DNA of 64,000 nucleotides from the NCBI RefSeq assembly GCF_023231945.1, contig NZ_JAJLJH010000011.1:62001-126000 (forward strand), written 5' to 3'. This stretch comes from Scleromatobacter humisilvae. GTDB taxonomy: Bacteria > Pseudomonadota > Gammaproteobacteria > Burkholderiales > Burkholderiaceae_C. Within the stretch, counting starts at the first letter, position 1, and every line of letters begins with the position of its first letter. A program made the position numbers and the translations under genes. Below are positions 48,797-57,343 of this stretch, piece after piece. Below the pieces are notes generated by a model. The model was not told where the DNA came from, ran no database searches, and saw nothing but the letters and a program-made list of their open reading frames with translations.

Positions 48797-50470
48797 TCAC
48801 CAATTGCGGAAGCGCCGCGGCGGCTGATAAAGGCCGCCCGAGGCGCGCACCAGGTCGCGCATCGAGCGCGCGGCCAGCAGGTTGCGCGTGGCGTCGCGCG
48901 GGTCGATGCCGAGGTCGGCGGGGCGGCGGATGACGCCGCGCGCGCGCAGCTTCTCGACCATCGCGCGGTCGCGCTTCTGGCCCGCGGGCGTGAAGCCGGC
49001 GACGCCGCGGATCGCCTGCTCGCGCTCCTCGTCGTCGCGGCACAGCAGCAGGTTGGCGATGCCTTCCTCGGTGAGCACGTGCGTCACGTCGTCGCCGTAG
49101 ATCATGATCGGCGGCAGCGGCATGCGCGCCTGCTCGGCGAGCTTCCACGCGTCCAGCGTCTCGACGAACGCGGGCTGCATGTGCTCGCGGAAGGTCTCCA
49201 CCATCTGCACGACCAGCTTCTGCCCGCGCGGCGTGCCGCGCGCGCCGGGCAGGCCGTCGCGCGCCTCGCGGCCGGCCTTCAGCCACGCGTCGCTGGCATG
49301 GCGGCGGCCGCGCGCGTCGGCGCCCATGTTGGGCGCGCCGCCGAAGCCGGCGATGCGGCCCAGCGTGGCGGTGGAGCTGTTGCCCATCATGTCCATCTGC
49401 AGCGTCGAGCCGATGAACAGGTCGCACGCGTAGTGGCCCGCGGCCTGGCAGAACGCGCGGTTGCTGCGCAGGCTGCCGTCGGGGCCGGTGAAGAACACGT
49501 CGGGCCGCGCGCGGATGTAGTCCTCCATGCCCAGCTCGGAGCCGAACGAATGCACCGACTCGACCCAGCCGGCCTCGATCGCCGGGATCAACGCCGGATG
49601 CGGATTCAGCGCCCAATGCCGGCAGATCCTCCCTTTGAGCCCGAGGCGCTCGCCGTAGGTCGGCAGCAGCAGCTCGATGGCCGCGGTGTCGAAGCCGATG
49701 CCGTGGTTGAGCGACTGCACGCCGTACTCCGCGTAGATGCCCTTGATGGCCATCATCGCCATCAGCACCTGGATCTCGGAGATCTGCGCCGGGTCGCGCG
49801 TGAACAGCGGCTCGATGAACGCGGGCTCGGGCGCGCGCACGACGAAGTCGACCCAGTCGCCCGGGATGTCGATCCGGGGCAGCCTGTCGACGATCTCGTC
49901 GACCTGCGCGACGACGATGCCGCTCTTGAACGCGGTGGCCTCGACGATCGCCGGCGTGTCCTCGGTGTTGGGCCCGGTGTAGAGGTTGCCCTGCGCATCG
50001 GCCGCCTGCGCGGCGATCAGCGACACCTTGGGCGTGAGGTCGATGAAGTAGCGGCCGAACAGCTCGAGGTAGGTGTGGATCGCGCCGATCTGCAGCTTGC
50101 CCGCGCCCAGCAGCTGCGCGAGGCGCAGCGACTGCGGGCCGGAGAACGAGAAGTCCAGCTTGCTCGCGATGCCCAGCTCGAAGACGTCGAGATGCTCGGG
50201 CAGCGACAGCACCGACTGCACCATGTGCAGGTCGTGCACGCGCTCGGGCGACACCTGCGCCAGCGCGCGCGCGAGGAAGTCGGCCTGCTTCTGGTTGTCG
50301 CCCTCGAGGCAGACGCGGTCGCCCGGCTCGATCAGCGCCTCGAGGAGCGCGACGATCGCGTCGGCCTCGACCGCCTTCGCGCGCACGCCGGCGAGCGCCG
50401 CGGCGCGCGCGAGGCGTGCCGCGCGATTGGTGCGCTGGCGCGTCCACGGCGAGTCGGCGAGCGTGGTCAT
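48797..50470 (-). CDS. mdcA: Malonate decarboxylase alpha subunit (acetyl-ACP:malonate ACP transferase) MdcA
   Basis: MdcA exchanges acetyl for malonyl on MdcC, the first step of the catalytic cycle. The 557-residue protein has the CoA-transferase-like organisation, with VCLEGDNQKQADFLARALAQ, VHDLHMVQSVLSLPEHLDVFELGIA, ELFGRYFIDLTPKVSLIAAQAADA and GIGFDTAAIELLLPTY. The Cys in FCQAAGHYACDLFIGSTLQMD belongs to conserved family blocks. One base separates it from the TRAP permease gene. Confidence 0.95.
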   Translation of the reverse strand: MTTLADSPWTRQRTNRAARLARAAALAGVRAKAVEADAIVALLEALIEPGDRVCLEGDNQKQADFLARALAQVSPERVHDLHMVQSVLSLPEHLDVFELGIASKLDFSFSGPQSLRLAQLLGAGKLQIGAIHTYLELFGRYFIDLTPKVSLIAAQAADAQGNLYTGPNTEDTPAIVEATAFKSGIVVAQVDEIVDRLPRIDIPGDWVDFVVRAPEPAFIEPLFTRDPAQISEIQVLMAMMAIKGIYAEYGVQSLNHGIGFDTAAIELLLPTYGERLGLKGRICRHWALNPHPALIPAIEAGWVESVHSFGSELGMEDYIRARPDVFFTGPDGSLRSNRAFCQAAGHYACDLFIGSTLQMDMMGNSSTATLGRIAGFGGAPNMGADARGRRHASDAWLKAGREARDGLPGARGTPRGQKLVVQMVETFREHMQPAFVETLDAWKLAEQARMPLPPIMIYGDDVTHVLTEEGIANLLLCRDDEEREQAIRGVAGFTPAGQKRDRAMVEKLRARGVIRRPADLGIDPRDATRNLLAARSMRDLVRASGGLYQPPRRFRNW

Positions 50471-50471
50471 G

Positions 50472-51830
50472 TCAGCCGTGGGCGTTCGGCCCCATCACGA
50501 GGTCGGGCAGCGCGGTGGCGATGGTCGGGAACGCAGAGATCACCACCACGGTCAGCAGCATCAGGATGACGAACGGGATGATGCCGCGGATGATGGCGCC
50601 CAGCGGGATGTCGGGCGCGATGTTCTTGATCACGAAGATGTTAAGGCCCACCGGCGGATGGATCAGGCCGGTCTCCATCACGATGGTCATGACGATGCCG
50701 AACCACACGAGGTCGAAGCCCGCGGCCTTGAGCGGCGGCAGGAAGATCGGCGAGGTCATCAGGATGATCGAGACCGGCGGCAGGAAAAAGCCCATCACGA
50801 TCACCATGCCCAGGATCGCGGCCAGCAGCACCCACTTCGACAGCGACAGCGCGACGATCCACTGCGCCATCGACTGGCTGATGTGCAGGTAGCTCATCAC
50901 GTACGAGAACAGCAGCGACATGCCGATGATGAACATCAGCATCGTCGACTCCTTGAGCGTCGCCGACAGGATGGGCGCGATGTCGCGCACGCGCCAGACG
51001 CCGTAGATGATCGCGATCAGGACCAGCGCGAGCAGGCTGCCGAGGCCGGCCGTCTCGGAGGGCGTCGCGAAGCCGCCGTACAGCGCGATCATCACGCCGG
51101 TCAGCAGGATCAGGAACGGCAGCACGCGCGGCAGGATCTCGAAGCGCTCGCGCATCGTGAAGTGCTCGTCGAGCAGCAGCGGCGACGGCGTGCCGTTCGC
51201 TTCGAAATCGCGCTTGGCCGCGCGGTATTCGCGCTGGTAGTTGATCGCCGCCCACAGCGCGAACAGCATGACCAGCAGCACGCCCGGCCCGATGCCCGCG
51301 AGGAACAGCCGGCCCAGCGACTGCTCCGCCGCGACGGCGTACAGGATCATCGTCACCGACGGCGGCAGCAGGATGCCGAGCGTGCCGCCGGCCGCGATGA
51401 TGCCCGCCGCGAAGCCGGGCGAGTAGCCACGCCGGCGCATCTCGGGGATGCCCGCGCTCCCGATCGCCGAGCACGTCGCCGGGCTCGAGCCGGCCATCGC
51501 CGCGAACAGCGCGCACGCGAACACGTTGGCGATGCCCAGGCCGCCCGGGATGCGGCCCATCCACACGTGCATCGCCGCATACAGGTCCTGCCCCGCGCGC
51601 GTGCGCCCGATCGCCGAGCCCTTCAGGATGAACAGCGGGATCGACAGCAGCGTGATGCTGGACATCTCCTCGTAGACGTTCTGCGTGACGGTGTCGAGCG
51701 ACGACGCCGGCATGAAGAAGGCCATGAACAGCACGCCCACGCTGCCCAGCGAGAACGCGATGGGCATGCCCGAGAACATGATCAGCAGCGTGACGACGCC
51801 GAAGAGGGCGCCGAGCGCGAGCATCGACAT
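50472..51830 (-). CDS. TRAP transporter large permease (DctM-like)
   Basis: The 452-residue DctM-type protein has about 12 membrane helices, with MFSGMPIAFSLGSVG, SIPLFILKGSAIGRT, AMAGSSPATCSAIGSAGIPEM, GGTLGILLPPSVTMILYA and TGLIHPPVGLNIFVIK, all family hallmarks. The start is ATG 51830, sharing its first base with the stop of the small permease. Placement directly before mdcA suggests that malonate is the substrate, as for MatPQM-type systems; this is inference. Confidence 0.93.
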   Translation of the reverse strand: MSMLALGALFGVVTLLIMFSGMPIAFSLGSVGVLFMAFFMPASSLDTVTQNVYEEMSSITLLSIPLFILKGSAIGRTRAGQDLYAAMHVWMGRIPGGLGIANVFACALFAAMAGSSPATCSAIGSAGIPEMRRRGYSPGFAAGIIAAGGTLGILLPPSVTMILYAVAAEQSLGRLFLAGIGPGVLLVMLFALWAAINYQREYRAAKRDFEANGTPSPLLLDEHFTMRERFEILPRVLPFLILLTGVMIALYGGFATPSETAGLGSLLALVLIAIIYGVWRVRDIAPILSATLKESTMLMFIIGMSLLFSYVMSYLHISQSMAQWIVALSLSKWVLLAAILGMVIVMGFFLPPVSIILMTSPIFLPPLKAAGFDLVWFGIVMTIVMETGLIHPPVGLNIFVIKNIAPDIPLGAIIRGIIPFVILMLLTVVVISAFPTIATALPDLVMGPNAHG

Positions 51831-52417
51831 CAGCGTTCCCCCAGCTTGTTGGCACTGACCACGACCTGCACCGCCAGCTGAACGCTCAGCAGGATCATGC
51901 CGGCCGACATCAGCGAGTACGGGATCCACAGCGGCGGCGCCCACGACGACGAGGTCGTCTGGCCCTCGACCCAGGCCTCGTGCAGCAGGGTGCACGACTT
52001 CCACGCGAAGAAGACGCAGAACACCAGGCAGCCGAGGTCGACGAGCAGGATGCGCACGCGGTTGACGCGCTCCGGCAGCAGCGACGACACCGCCTCGATG
52101 CCGACGTGGCCGCGGATCGCCTGCACGAACGCGCTGCACAGGAAGGTCGCGCCGACCAGGCAGAACACCGAGGCCTCGTCCTGCCAGTCGGTCGACGCAT
52201 GCAGGAAGTAGCGCGTGACGACGCTGGACGTCAGGATCAGCGCCGCCGCGAGCAGCGCGATCATGCCCAGCACCATCACGCCGCGGTTGACGACGACCAG
52301 CGCTCGCGCCAGCGGCAACAGCCAGCGCGGCGTGGCCGGGTCGATGTGCTGGTGCAGGCCGGTCCCGGCGGGCGCTGCCGCCAGTCCGACGGGAACGGGC
52401 GGCAGTTCGAAGCTCAC
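51830..52417 (-). CDS. TRAP transporter small permease (DctQ-like)
   Basis: The 195-residue protein has four hydrophobic helices and the DctQ-type segments SVVTRYFLHASTDWQDEASVFCLVGATF and GHVGIEAVSSLLPERV. The start is GTG 52417, overlapping the dctP stop (GTGA), which gives MSFELPPVPVG. An N-terminal cytoplasmic extension of about 40 residues precedes the first helix. Confidence 0.88.
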   Translation of the reverse strand: MSFELPPVPVGLAAAPAGTGLHQHIDPATPRWLLPLARALVVVNRGVMVLGMIALLAAALILTSSVVTRYFLHASTDWQDEASVFCLVGATFLCSAFVQAIRGHVGIEAVSSLLPERVNRVRILLVDLGCLVFCVFFAWKSCTLLHEAWVEGQTTSSSWAPPLWIPYSLMSAGMILLSVQLAVQVVVSANKLGER

Positions 52418-53433
52418 AGCAGCTTCTGTGCCGCGGCCATCAGCGCCTTGCACGTGTCGTTGTGCTCGCTGTAGTCCTTCCACGCCGTGGCCTTGGCGAT
52501 CGCCTGCCACTTGCCGAGCGTGGCGTTGTCGATGTCGTAGCACTTGGCGCCGGCCTTGGTGTAGACGTCGGCCACGATCTTGTCGTCGGCGCGCGCGGCA
52601 TCCGTCGCGAACTTCTCCTGCTCGGCGCCGACGGCCATGATGAGGTCCTGGTGCGCCTTGGGCAGCTTGTAGAACACCTCCTTGGAGATCATCAGCGGCT
52701 CGAACATGAACCAGTAGGCCTTGTTGCGCGCGGTGGTCAGGTGCTTGGCGATCTCTTCCAGCTTGAACGAGATGAAGCTGGTCGACGACGTCATCGCCGC
52801 TTCCATCGCGCCGGTCTGCATCGCGGCGTAGATCTCGTTGGACGGCAGCGAGATGACCGAGGCGCCGGCCTCCTTCAACATCATGTCCATCTCGCGGCTG
52901 CCGCCGCGCACCTTCATGCCCTTGGCGTCGGCCGGGGCCACCAGCGGCGCGTTCTTGCTGGCCACGCCGCCGCCCTGCCAGATCCAGCTGACGATCAGCA
53001 CGCCCTTGTCGTCCAGCGTCTTGGCCAGCAGCTTGCCGACCTCGGCCGTCTTCCACGCCGAGCCGACTTCGTAGCTGGGCACCAGCGCCGGCATCAGGCC
53101 GATGTTGGTCTCGGGCACTTCGCCGCCGGCGTACGACAGCGGCACCAGCGACAGGTCCAGCGCGCCCTTGCGCATCGCCGAGAACTGCGAGTTGGTCTTC
53201 ATCAGCGACGAGCCGGGATAGACCGCCGCCTTCAGCGCGCCGTTGCTGCGCTTCTCGATGTCGGCGGCGAAGCGGCGGCAGAGGCGGTCGCGGAAGTCGC
53301 CTTCGGCGATCGTGCCGCTGGGAAACTGGTGCGAGATCTTGAGCGTGCCTTCCTGGGCCAGCGCACGGGCCGCCAGCGGGCTGATCGCCGCCCCGGCCGC
53401 CGCTTGCACGATCGCGCGTCGAGTGATTGCCAT
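52414..53433 (-). CDS. TRAP transporter substrate-binding protein (DctP-like)
   Basis: The 339-residue periplasmic binding protein has a signal with a twin-arginine look (MAITRRAIVQAAAGAAIS) and the mature start EGTLKISHQFPSG. It then has GMKVRGGSREMDMMLKEAGASVISLPSNEIYAAMQTGAMEAA, whose Arg and Asn are the usual carboxylate-binding residues of DctP proteins. First gene of the malonate operon. AGGAG lies before ATG 53433. Confidence 0.92.
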   Translation of the reverse strand: MAITRRAIVQAAAGAAISPLAARALAQEGTLKISHQFPSGTIAEGDFRDRLCRRFAADIEKRSNGALKAAVYPGSSLMKTNSQFSAMRKGALDLSLVPLSYAGGEVPETNIGLMPALVPSYEVGSAWKTAEVGKLLAKTLDDKGVLIVSWIWQGGGVASKNAPLVAPADAKGMKVRGGSREMDMMLKEAGASVISLPSNEIYAAMQTGAMEAAMTSSTSFISFKLEEIAKHLTTARNKAYWFMFEPLMISKEVFYKLPKAHQDLIMAVGAEQEKFATDAARADDKIVADVYTKAGAKCYDIDNATLGKWQAIAKATAWKDYSEHNDTCKALMAAAQKLL

Positions 53434-53515
53434 GATGTCTCCTGTGGATGTCGAGCCCGGACCAGGCATCATGCGCCGTCGCCGAGAACCGTCTTTGAAT
53501 GCATTACTACCGAGT

Positions 53516-53525
53516 TTGCATGCAA
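53516..53525. promoter_or_regulatory. Palindrome upstream of the dctPQM-mdc operon
   Basis: TTGCATGCAA is a perfect palindrome about 85 bp upstream of the dctP ATG; a longer imperfect repeat surrounds it. Its TTG/CAA arms resemble sites of FCD-type GntR regulators. The region 53434-53639 otherwise holds the operon promoter and the hydrolase terminator. Confidence 0.45.
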
Positions 53526-53556
53526 TTCATGACAATCTAATCAGTGAGAACCCGAA

Positions 53557-53586
53557 AGACAAGGGCGACTCGCGTGGGAGTCGCCC
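53557..53586 (-). terminator. Hairpin after the PEP-CTERM/hydrolase gene
   Basis: GGGCGACTC (53563-53571) and GAGTCGCCC (53578-53586) form a perfect 9-bp stem with a 6-nt loop. On the minus strand it is followed by TTGTCTTTC, a weak U-tract. It lies about 55 bp after the hydrolase stop. Confidence 0.65.
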
Positions 53587-53639
53587 TGGTCGGTCGAGCA
53601 TCGGGGGCGACGGCGCCGGGGCGCCGATCGCCGTGCGCC

Positions 53640-56408
53640 TCACGGCGCCGAACGTGCGGCCATCGCGCAGAGCGCGTTGCCGAGCGCCGTGTCCGCGGCC
53701 GTCGGCGTGTAGCCGGTGGTCAGGACGTTCGACGCGTTCGCCTGCGCGACCAGCGTCGCCACCGACGAGGCGCGGAGGAAGCGCTGCGCGACCGCCTTGT
53801 TGGCCGCCGCCGTCACCTGGCAGACGAAGCCGGCGTGGGTGCCGTAGCGCTCCTCGACCGACGCCCGCGGGTCGCCCGACGCCAGGCGGATCGCCTTGGT
53901 CAGCGCGAACGGCCACGACGAGCCGGACAGCGCGCACTGCTGGCCCTTGTAGCTGCCGCCGGCATAGGTGTTCCAGCCACTGTAGGTCGCCAGCGGCGCC
54001 GACAGGTTGACCGACGGCACGCCGACGACCTCGTTGCCATCGACGTTGACGCGCGGCACCAGCGTCGGCAGAACGGCCAGCACGGTCGGCGGCTGGATCG
54101 TCATGATGCCGGACTGGTTCGCATAGTCGACGCCCGGCCCGAAGTCGTACTTGAGCACCGGCCACAGGTTGTTGCCCGCGTACGGATAGCCCGGGATGTT
54201 CGGGAAGCCGACGTTGGACTGGGTCGCCGCGACCAGCTGCCCCTGGCTCAGCTTCGGATAGACGCTGGGCGGCATGGGCGTGCCGCTCATGATCAGCGCG
54301 AGGAAGTCATCCTGCAGCGCGGCGTTCTGGTCCGATTCCGGGTTCGGGTTGGCCGGGTAGACGCAGGCACCGGACGGCGCCGGCGACGCGTTGTAGGTGA
54401 AGCCGCCGCCGCCGCCGCCGTGCGTGGTGCCGGGGAAGTAGTAGCGATACACGTTCGAGGGCAGCGGGACGTCCCCGACCGCGGTGAAGCCGACGAGGTC
54501 GGGCGACATCTTCTCGGCGTACATCTCCAGCGAGCCGAAGGTCTCCATGATCTGCGGGCAGGTGCCGGTCTCGTTGCAGCGATGCAGGATGCCGTTGGCG
54601 GGCAGGCCGCGCGCGAGGTTCGGGTAGTCGGCCCACCAGACCGGCGCCTCGGCGCCCATCATGTAGATGTTGGTGATGACGTCCGGCAGCGCGAAGCGCG
54701 AGTTCATGAACAGCATGCGGCCGTCGATCTGGCCCCAGGCGCCGTCGACCACCTTCCGGTTCGATTCGTCCTGGTTGAAGCCGTAGAAGATCGAGCCGCG
54801 GATGAAGGACGCCGACTGCGACGAGCCGATGCTCACCACCTTGGTCGTCAGGCCCGCGACCGGGTTCGCGGTGCCCGTCGAGTCCGAGGCGCTGTGATGG
54901 AAGAACGAGATCGTGTCGCGCGCGGCCGCGTAGCCGATGCCCAGCACCAGCGGATTGACCGCGGTGAACACCATCTCGTAGAGCTTGGTCGGGTCGAAGC
55001 CCGTGCGCAGGCAGACCCGCGTCGGATCGGGCGTGCCGGGAAACGGCACCGTGCGGCAGTCGGCCCAGGTCCAGTCGGTGCCGAGCGTGAGCGGCACCTT
55101 GGGACCGTCGACGCCCGTGGTCGACTGCCCGGAGACGACGGTCAGCTGCGACAGCGTCGGGTCGGTCAGGCTCAGCGGCTTGTAGGGCACCGGCGTCGTG
55201 TAGATGACCATCTGCGCGGTGTTGCCGGTGGCGCTCGCGATGTGGCCGTAGACCTTGCCGGTGATCGCCGAGCCATCCGGATTCGTCGCGACGGGCACGA
55301 CGATCTGCTGCGTCGAGCCGGTGTAGGGCACGGTCAGCGGCGTGCACGGGTAGGCGGTGGCGCAGTTGGCCTCGATGTCGCCCTGCCAGCCGCTTTGCAG
55401 GTAGATCGCTCCGGACACGATGGACGCGCCGGCCGGGATCGCGTTGCCCCCGCGGTTGGACACTTCGTAGATCAGCAGCCCGCTCGCGTTCGCCGCGCTG
55501 GTGGGCGCGGTGAGCTGGAAGGTCGACACGTAGGGCACCTTGCCGTCCGCGTTCTTCGGCGCGAGCGCGATGTCCTGGATGATGGCGTTGTGCGCGTCGG
55601 CCGGATCGAGCTCGCCGAACACGCGGCCTTTCCACGTCGTGTAGGGCACGGGTGCGCCGCTCACGCTGGCCGTCGAGTCGACGACGATCTGCGTGACCGC
55701 CGCCTGGCCGGACACGCTCCACCCCAGCAACGCCGCGGCCGCCGCGCCGAGGTGCAGCACGCGGCCGCCGATGCGGCGGCGCAGGCCGATGGCGAGCGCC
55801 AGCAATGCCAGCGCCATCATGCTCCACGAGGACGGCTCGGGCACCGAGGTCGTGACGGCGCTGCAGCCGGACGAGGTCGTGCCCATGCAGGCCATCGAGT
55901 CGCCCGCGGCGTCGGTGAACTCGACGAAGAAGGTCTGGTCGAGGCTCGCGTCGGTGAGCGACGGGTCGAAGGTGAAGGTCTCCGTCGCGCCCGGGCCGAT
56001 GGCGCTGCCCGCCGACGTGTCCGTCAGCCTGTAGCAGAAGCCGGTGCCGATCGAGAAGCCGGTGCCGGTCTGGCAGTTCAACGGGTCGTCGAAGAAGAAC
56101 GACGTGGCGCTCCAGCCGGCGCGCGTCGTGTTGGCGTAGGTGCCCAGGCCGGACACCACCACTTCGTCGACCGAGTAGCCCGCGCTGGCGTTGGTGAGCG
56201 TCAACATGCCGTCGCCTGAGGCCGGCACGGTCTCGGTGAGGGTGAAGTCGGGCACCGCGTGGGCCGGCGTGGCCCAGGCCAGGCCGATCGCCAGGCCGAC
56301 GCCGGCGAGCCCCTGCAGCACCGAAGAGCGACCTCGGCGCCCGGCGAGCAGTGTGGACGGGGAATGCGGCAGCGGCGCCGCATGGAATGGGCGGAAGGGG
56401 TTTCTCAC
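53640..56408 (-). CDS. Fusion: PEP-CTERM protein joined in frame to an exported alpha/beta hydrolase
   Basis: The 922-residue frame has a signal peptide (about residues 30-51), a 135-residue beta-type domain, and a full PEP-CTERM tail: VPEP at 189-192, helix 195-209, then RRR 210-212. With no stop it continues into a second hydrophobic stretch (217-237, ending SGQAA) that looks like another signal peptide. A hydrolase of about 685 residues follows (ABHYD_10-like). Nucleophile Ser530 lies in GSSQS, and PGTTHGGG supplies a probable catalytic His. The start is GTG 56408 with AGGAGA upstream. The hydrolase could also start at GTG 55760. A paralogue without the PEP-CTERM part lies at 57344-59572. 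Confidence 0.85.
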   Translation of the reverse strand: MRNPFRPFHAAPLPHSPSTLLAGRRGRSSVLQGLAGVGLAIGLAWATPAHAVPDFTLTETVPASGDGMLTLTNASAGYSVDEVVVSGLGTYANTTRAGWSATSFFFDDPLNCQTGTGFSIGTGFCYRLTDTSAGSAIGPGATETFTFDPSLTDASLDQTFFVEFTDAAGDSMACMGTTSSGCSAVTTSVPEPSSWSMMALALLALAIGLRRRIGGRVLHLGAAAAALLGWSVSGQAAVTQIVVDSTASVSGAPVPYTTWKGRVFGELDPADAHNAIIQDIALAPKNADGKVPYVSTFQLTAPTSAANASGLLIYEVSNRGGNAIPAGASIVSGAIYLQSGWQGDIEANCATAYPCTPLTVPYTGSTQQIVVPVATNPDGSAITGKVYGHIASATGNTAQMVIYTTPVPYKPLSLTDPTLSQLTVVSGQSTTGVDGPKVPLTLGTDWTWADCRTVPFPGTPDPTRVCLRTGFDPTKLYEMVFTAVNPLVLGIGYAAARDTISFFHHSASDSTGTANPVAGLTTKVVSIGSSQSASFIRGSIFYGFNQDESNRKVVDGAWGQIDGRMLFMNSRFALPDVITNIYMMGAEAPVWWADYPNLARGLPANGILHRCNETGTCPQIMETFGSLEMYAEKMSPDLVGFTAVGDVPLPSNVYRYYFPGTTHGGGGGGFTYNASPAPSGACVYPANPNPESDQNAALQDDFLALIMSGTPMPPSVYPKLSQGQLVAATQSNVGFPNIPGYPYAGNNLWPVLKYDFGPGVDYANQSGIMTIQPPTVLAVLPTLVPRVNVDGNEVVGVPSVNLSAPLATYSGWNTYAGGSYKGQQCALSGSSWPFALTKAIRLASGDPRASVEERYGTHAGFVCQVTAAANKAVAQRFLRASSVATLVAQANASNVLTTGYTPTAADTALGNALCAMAARSAP

Positions 56409-56583
56409 GTTGTCTCCTGATCGGGTTCAGAGCGTCCGCATCAGCAGTCGGAAACCCGATCGCCAGCGCGGTGTTTTTTATTCTTCTTCTTGTGGATGCA
56501 AATTGAACTCCCGTGAATTTTTGGAGGTTACGGTGTTATCCCTTAGACATGGTTACTGCACTCAAAAGTGCCAAAAATCAACA

Positions 56584-56610
56584 TTGCGCCGCGTGTAGCG
56601 TGCCTAGAAT
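56584..56610 (+). promoter_or_regulatory. Candidate promoter of the GntR gene
   Basis: TTGCGC and TAGAAT are separated by 15 bp. The -10 ends six bases before the ATG, so the transcript would start at or very near the start codon. No ribosome binding site is visible. The divergent region 56409-56616 also contains TTGTGGATGCAA (56490-56501), a possible operator. Confidence 0.4.
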
Positions 56611-56616
56611 GGACTC

Positions 56617-57321
56617 ATGAACGGCAACCGACTTTCCGAGCGCCTGCGCGAGTCCATCGAGGAGGAAATCGCGACCGGCAAGCTGCTGCCCGGCACCCGG
56701 CTGGACGAGGTGGAGCTGGCCACGCGCTTCGGCGTGTCGCGCACGCCCATCCGCGAGGCGCTGCGCCTGCTGCTGGGCGAGGGCCTGGTCGAGACGCGGC
56801 CGCAGCGCGGCGCCGTCGTCGCGCAGGCCACGCCGCAGCGACTGATCGAGATGTTCGAGGTCATGGCCGAACTCGAAGGCATGTGCGCGCGCCTGGCCGC
56901 GCGTCGCCTGTCCGACGTCGAGATGGCCGCGATCGAGGCCGCGCACGACGCCTGTCGCGGCTCCGCGGCCGCGCGCGACGCCGACGCGTATTTCTATGCC
57001 AACGAGCGCTTCCACTACGCCATCTACGCGGCCTCGCACAACACCTTCCTGTTCGAGCAGGCCTCGGCGCTGCAACGCAAGCTGCGGCCGTATCGGCGAC
57101 TGCAGCTGCGCGTGCGCAATCGTCCGCAGCGTTCGTTCGAGGAGCACCAGGCCATCGTCGATGCGCTGCGCGAGGGCGATGCCGAGAAGGCGGTGCAGGC
57201 GATCCGCTCGCACGTGGTCGTGCAGGGCGAACGCTTCGCCGACCTGATCGCGAGCCTGAGCCAGATGACGGCCTCGACCGCTGCCAACGACGCGCCGGCG
57301 GAGTCCGCGCCGAGCGCCTGA
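56617..57321 (+). CDS. GntR-family (FCD/FadR-type) transcriptional regulator
   Basis: The 234-residue regulator has a winged helix (LRESIEEEIATGKLLPGTRLDEVELATRFGVSRTPIREALRLLLGEGLV) and a C-terminal FCD domain. That domain has the usual Asp/His metal or ligand residues around ANERFHYAIYAASHN, EHQAIVDALREGD and AVQAIRSHVVV. It sits between the two hydrolase paralogues and 3 kb from the malonate operon. It could control either; an MdcY-like role is possible but unproven. Confidence 0.9.
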   Translation: MNGNRLSERLRESIEEEIATGKLLPGTRLDEVELATRFGVSRTPIREALRLLLGEGLVETRPQRGAVVAQATPQRLIEMFEVMAELEGMCARLAARRLSDVEMAAIEAAHDACRGSAAARDADAYFYANERFHYAIYAASHNTFLFEQASALQRKLRPYRRLQLRVRNRPQRSFEEHQAIVDALREGDAEKAVQAIRSHVVVQGERFADLIASLSQMTASTAANDAPAESAPSA

Positions 57322-57343
57322 GCGGCGCCGCGGGCCGCGCGCC

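Noticed and set aside
56617-57321. Firm naming of the GntR gene as mdcY
   Set aside because: It lies next to the hydrolases, not the mdc genes, and the operator evidence is only one palindrome; left as a hypothesis.
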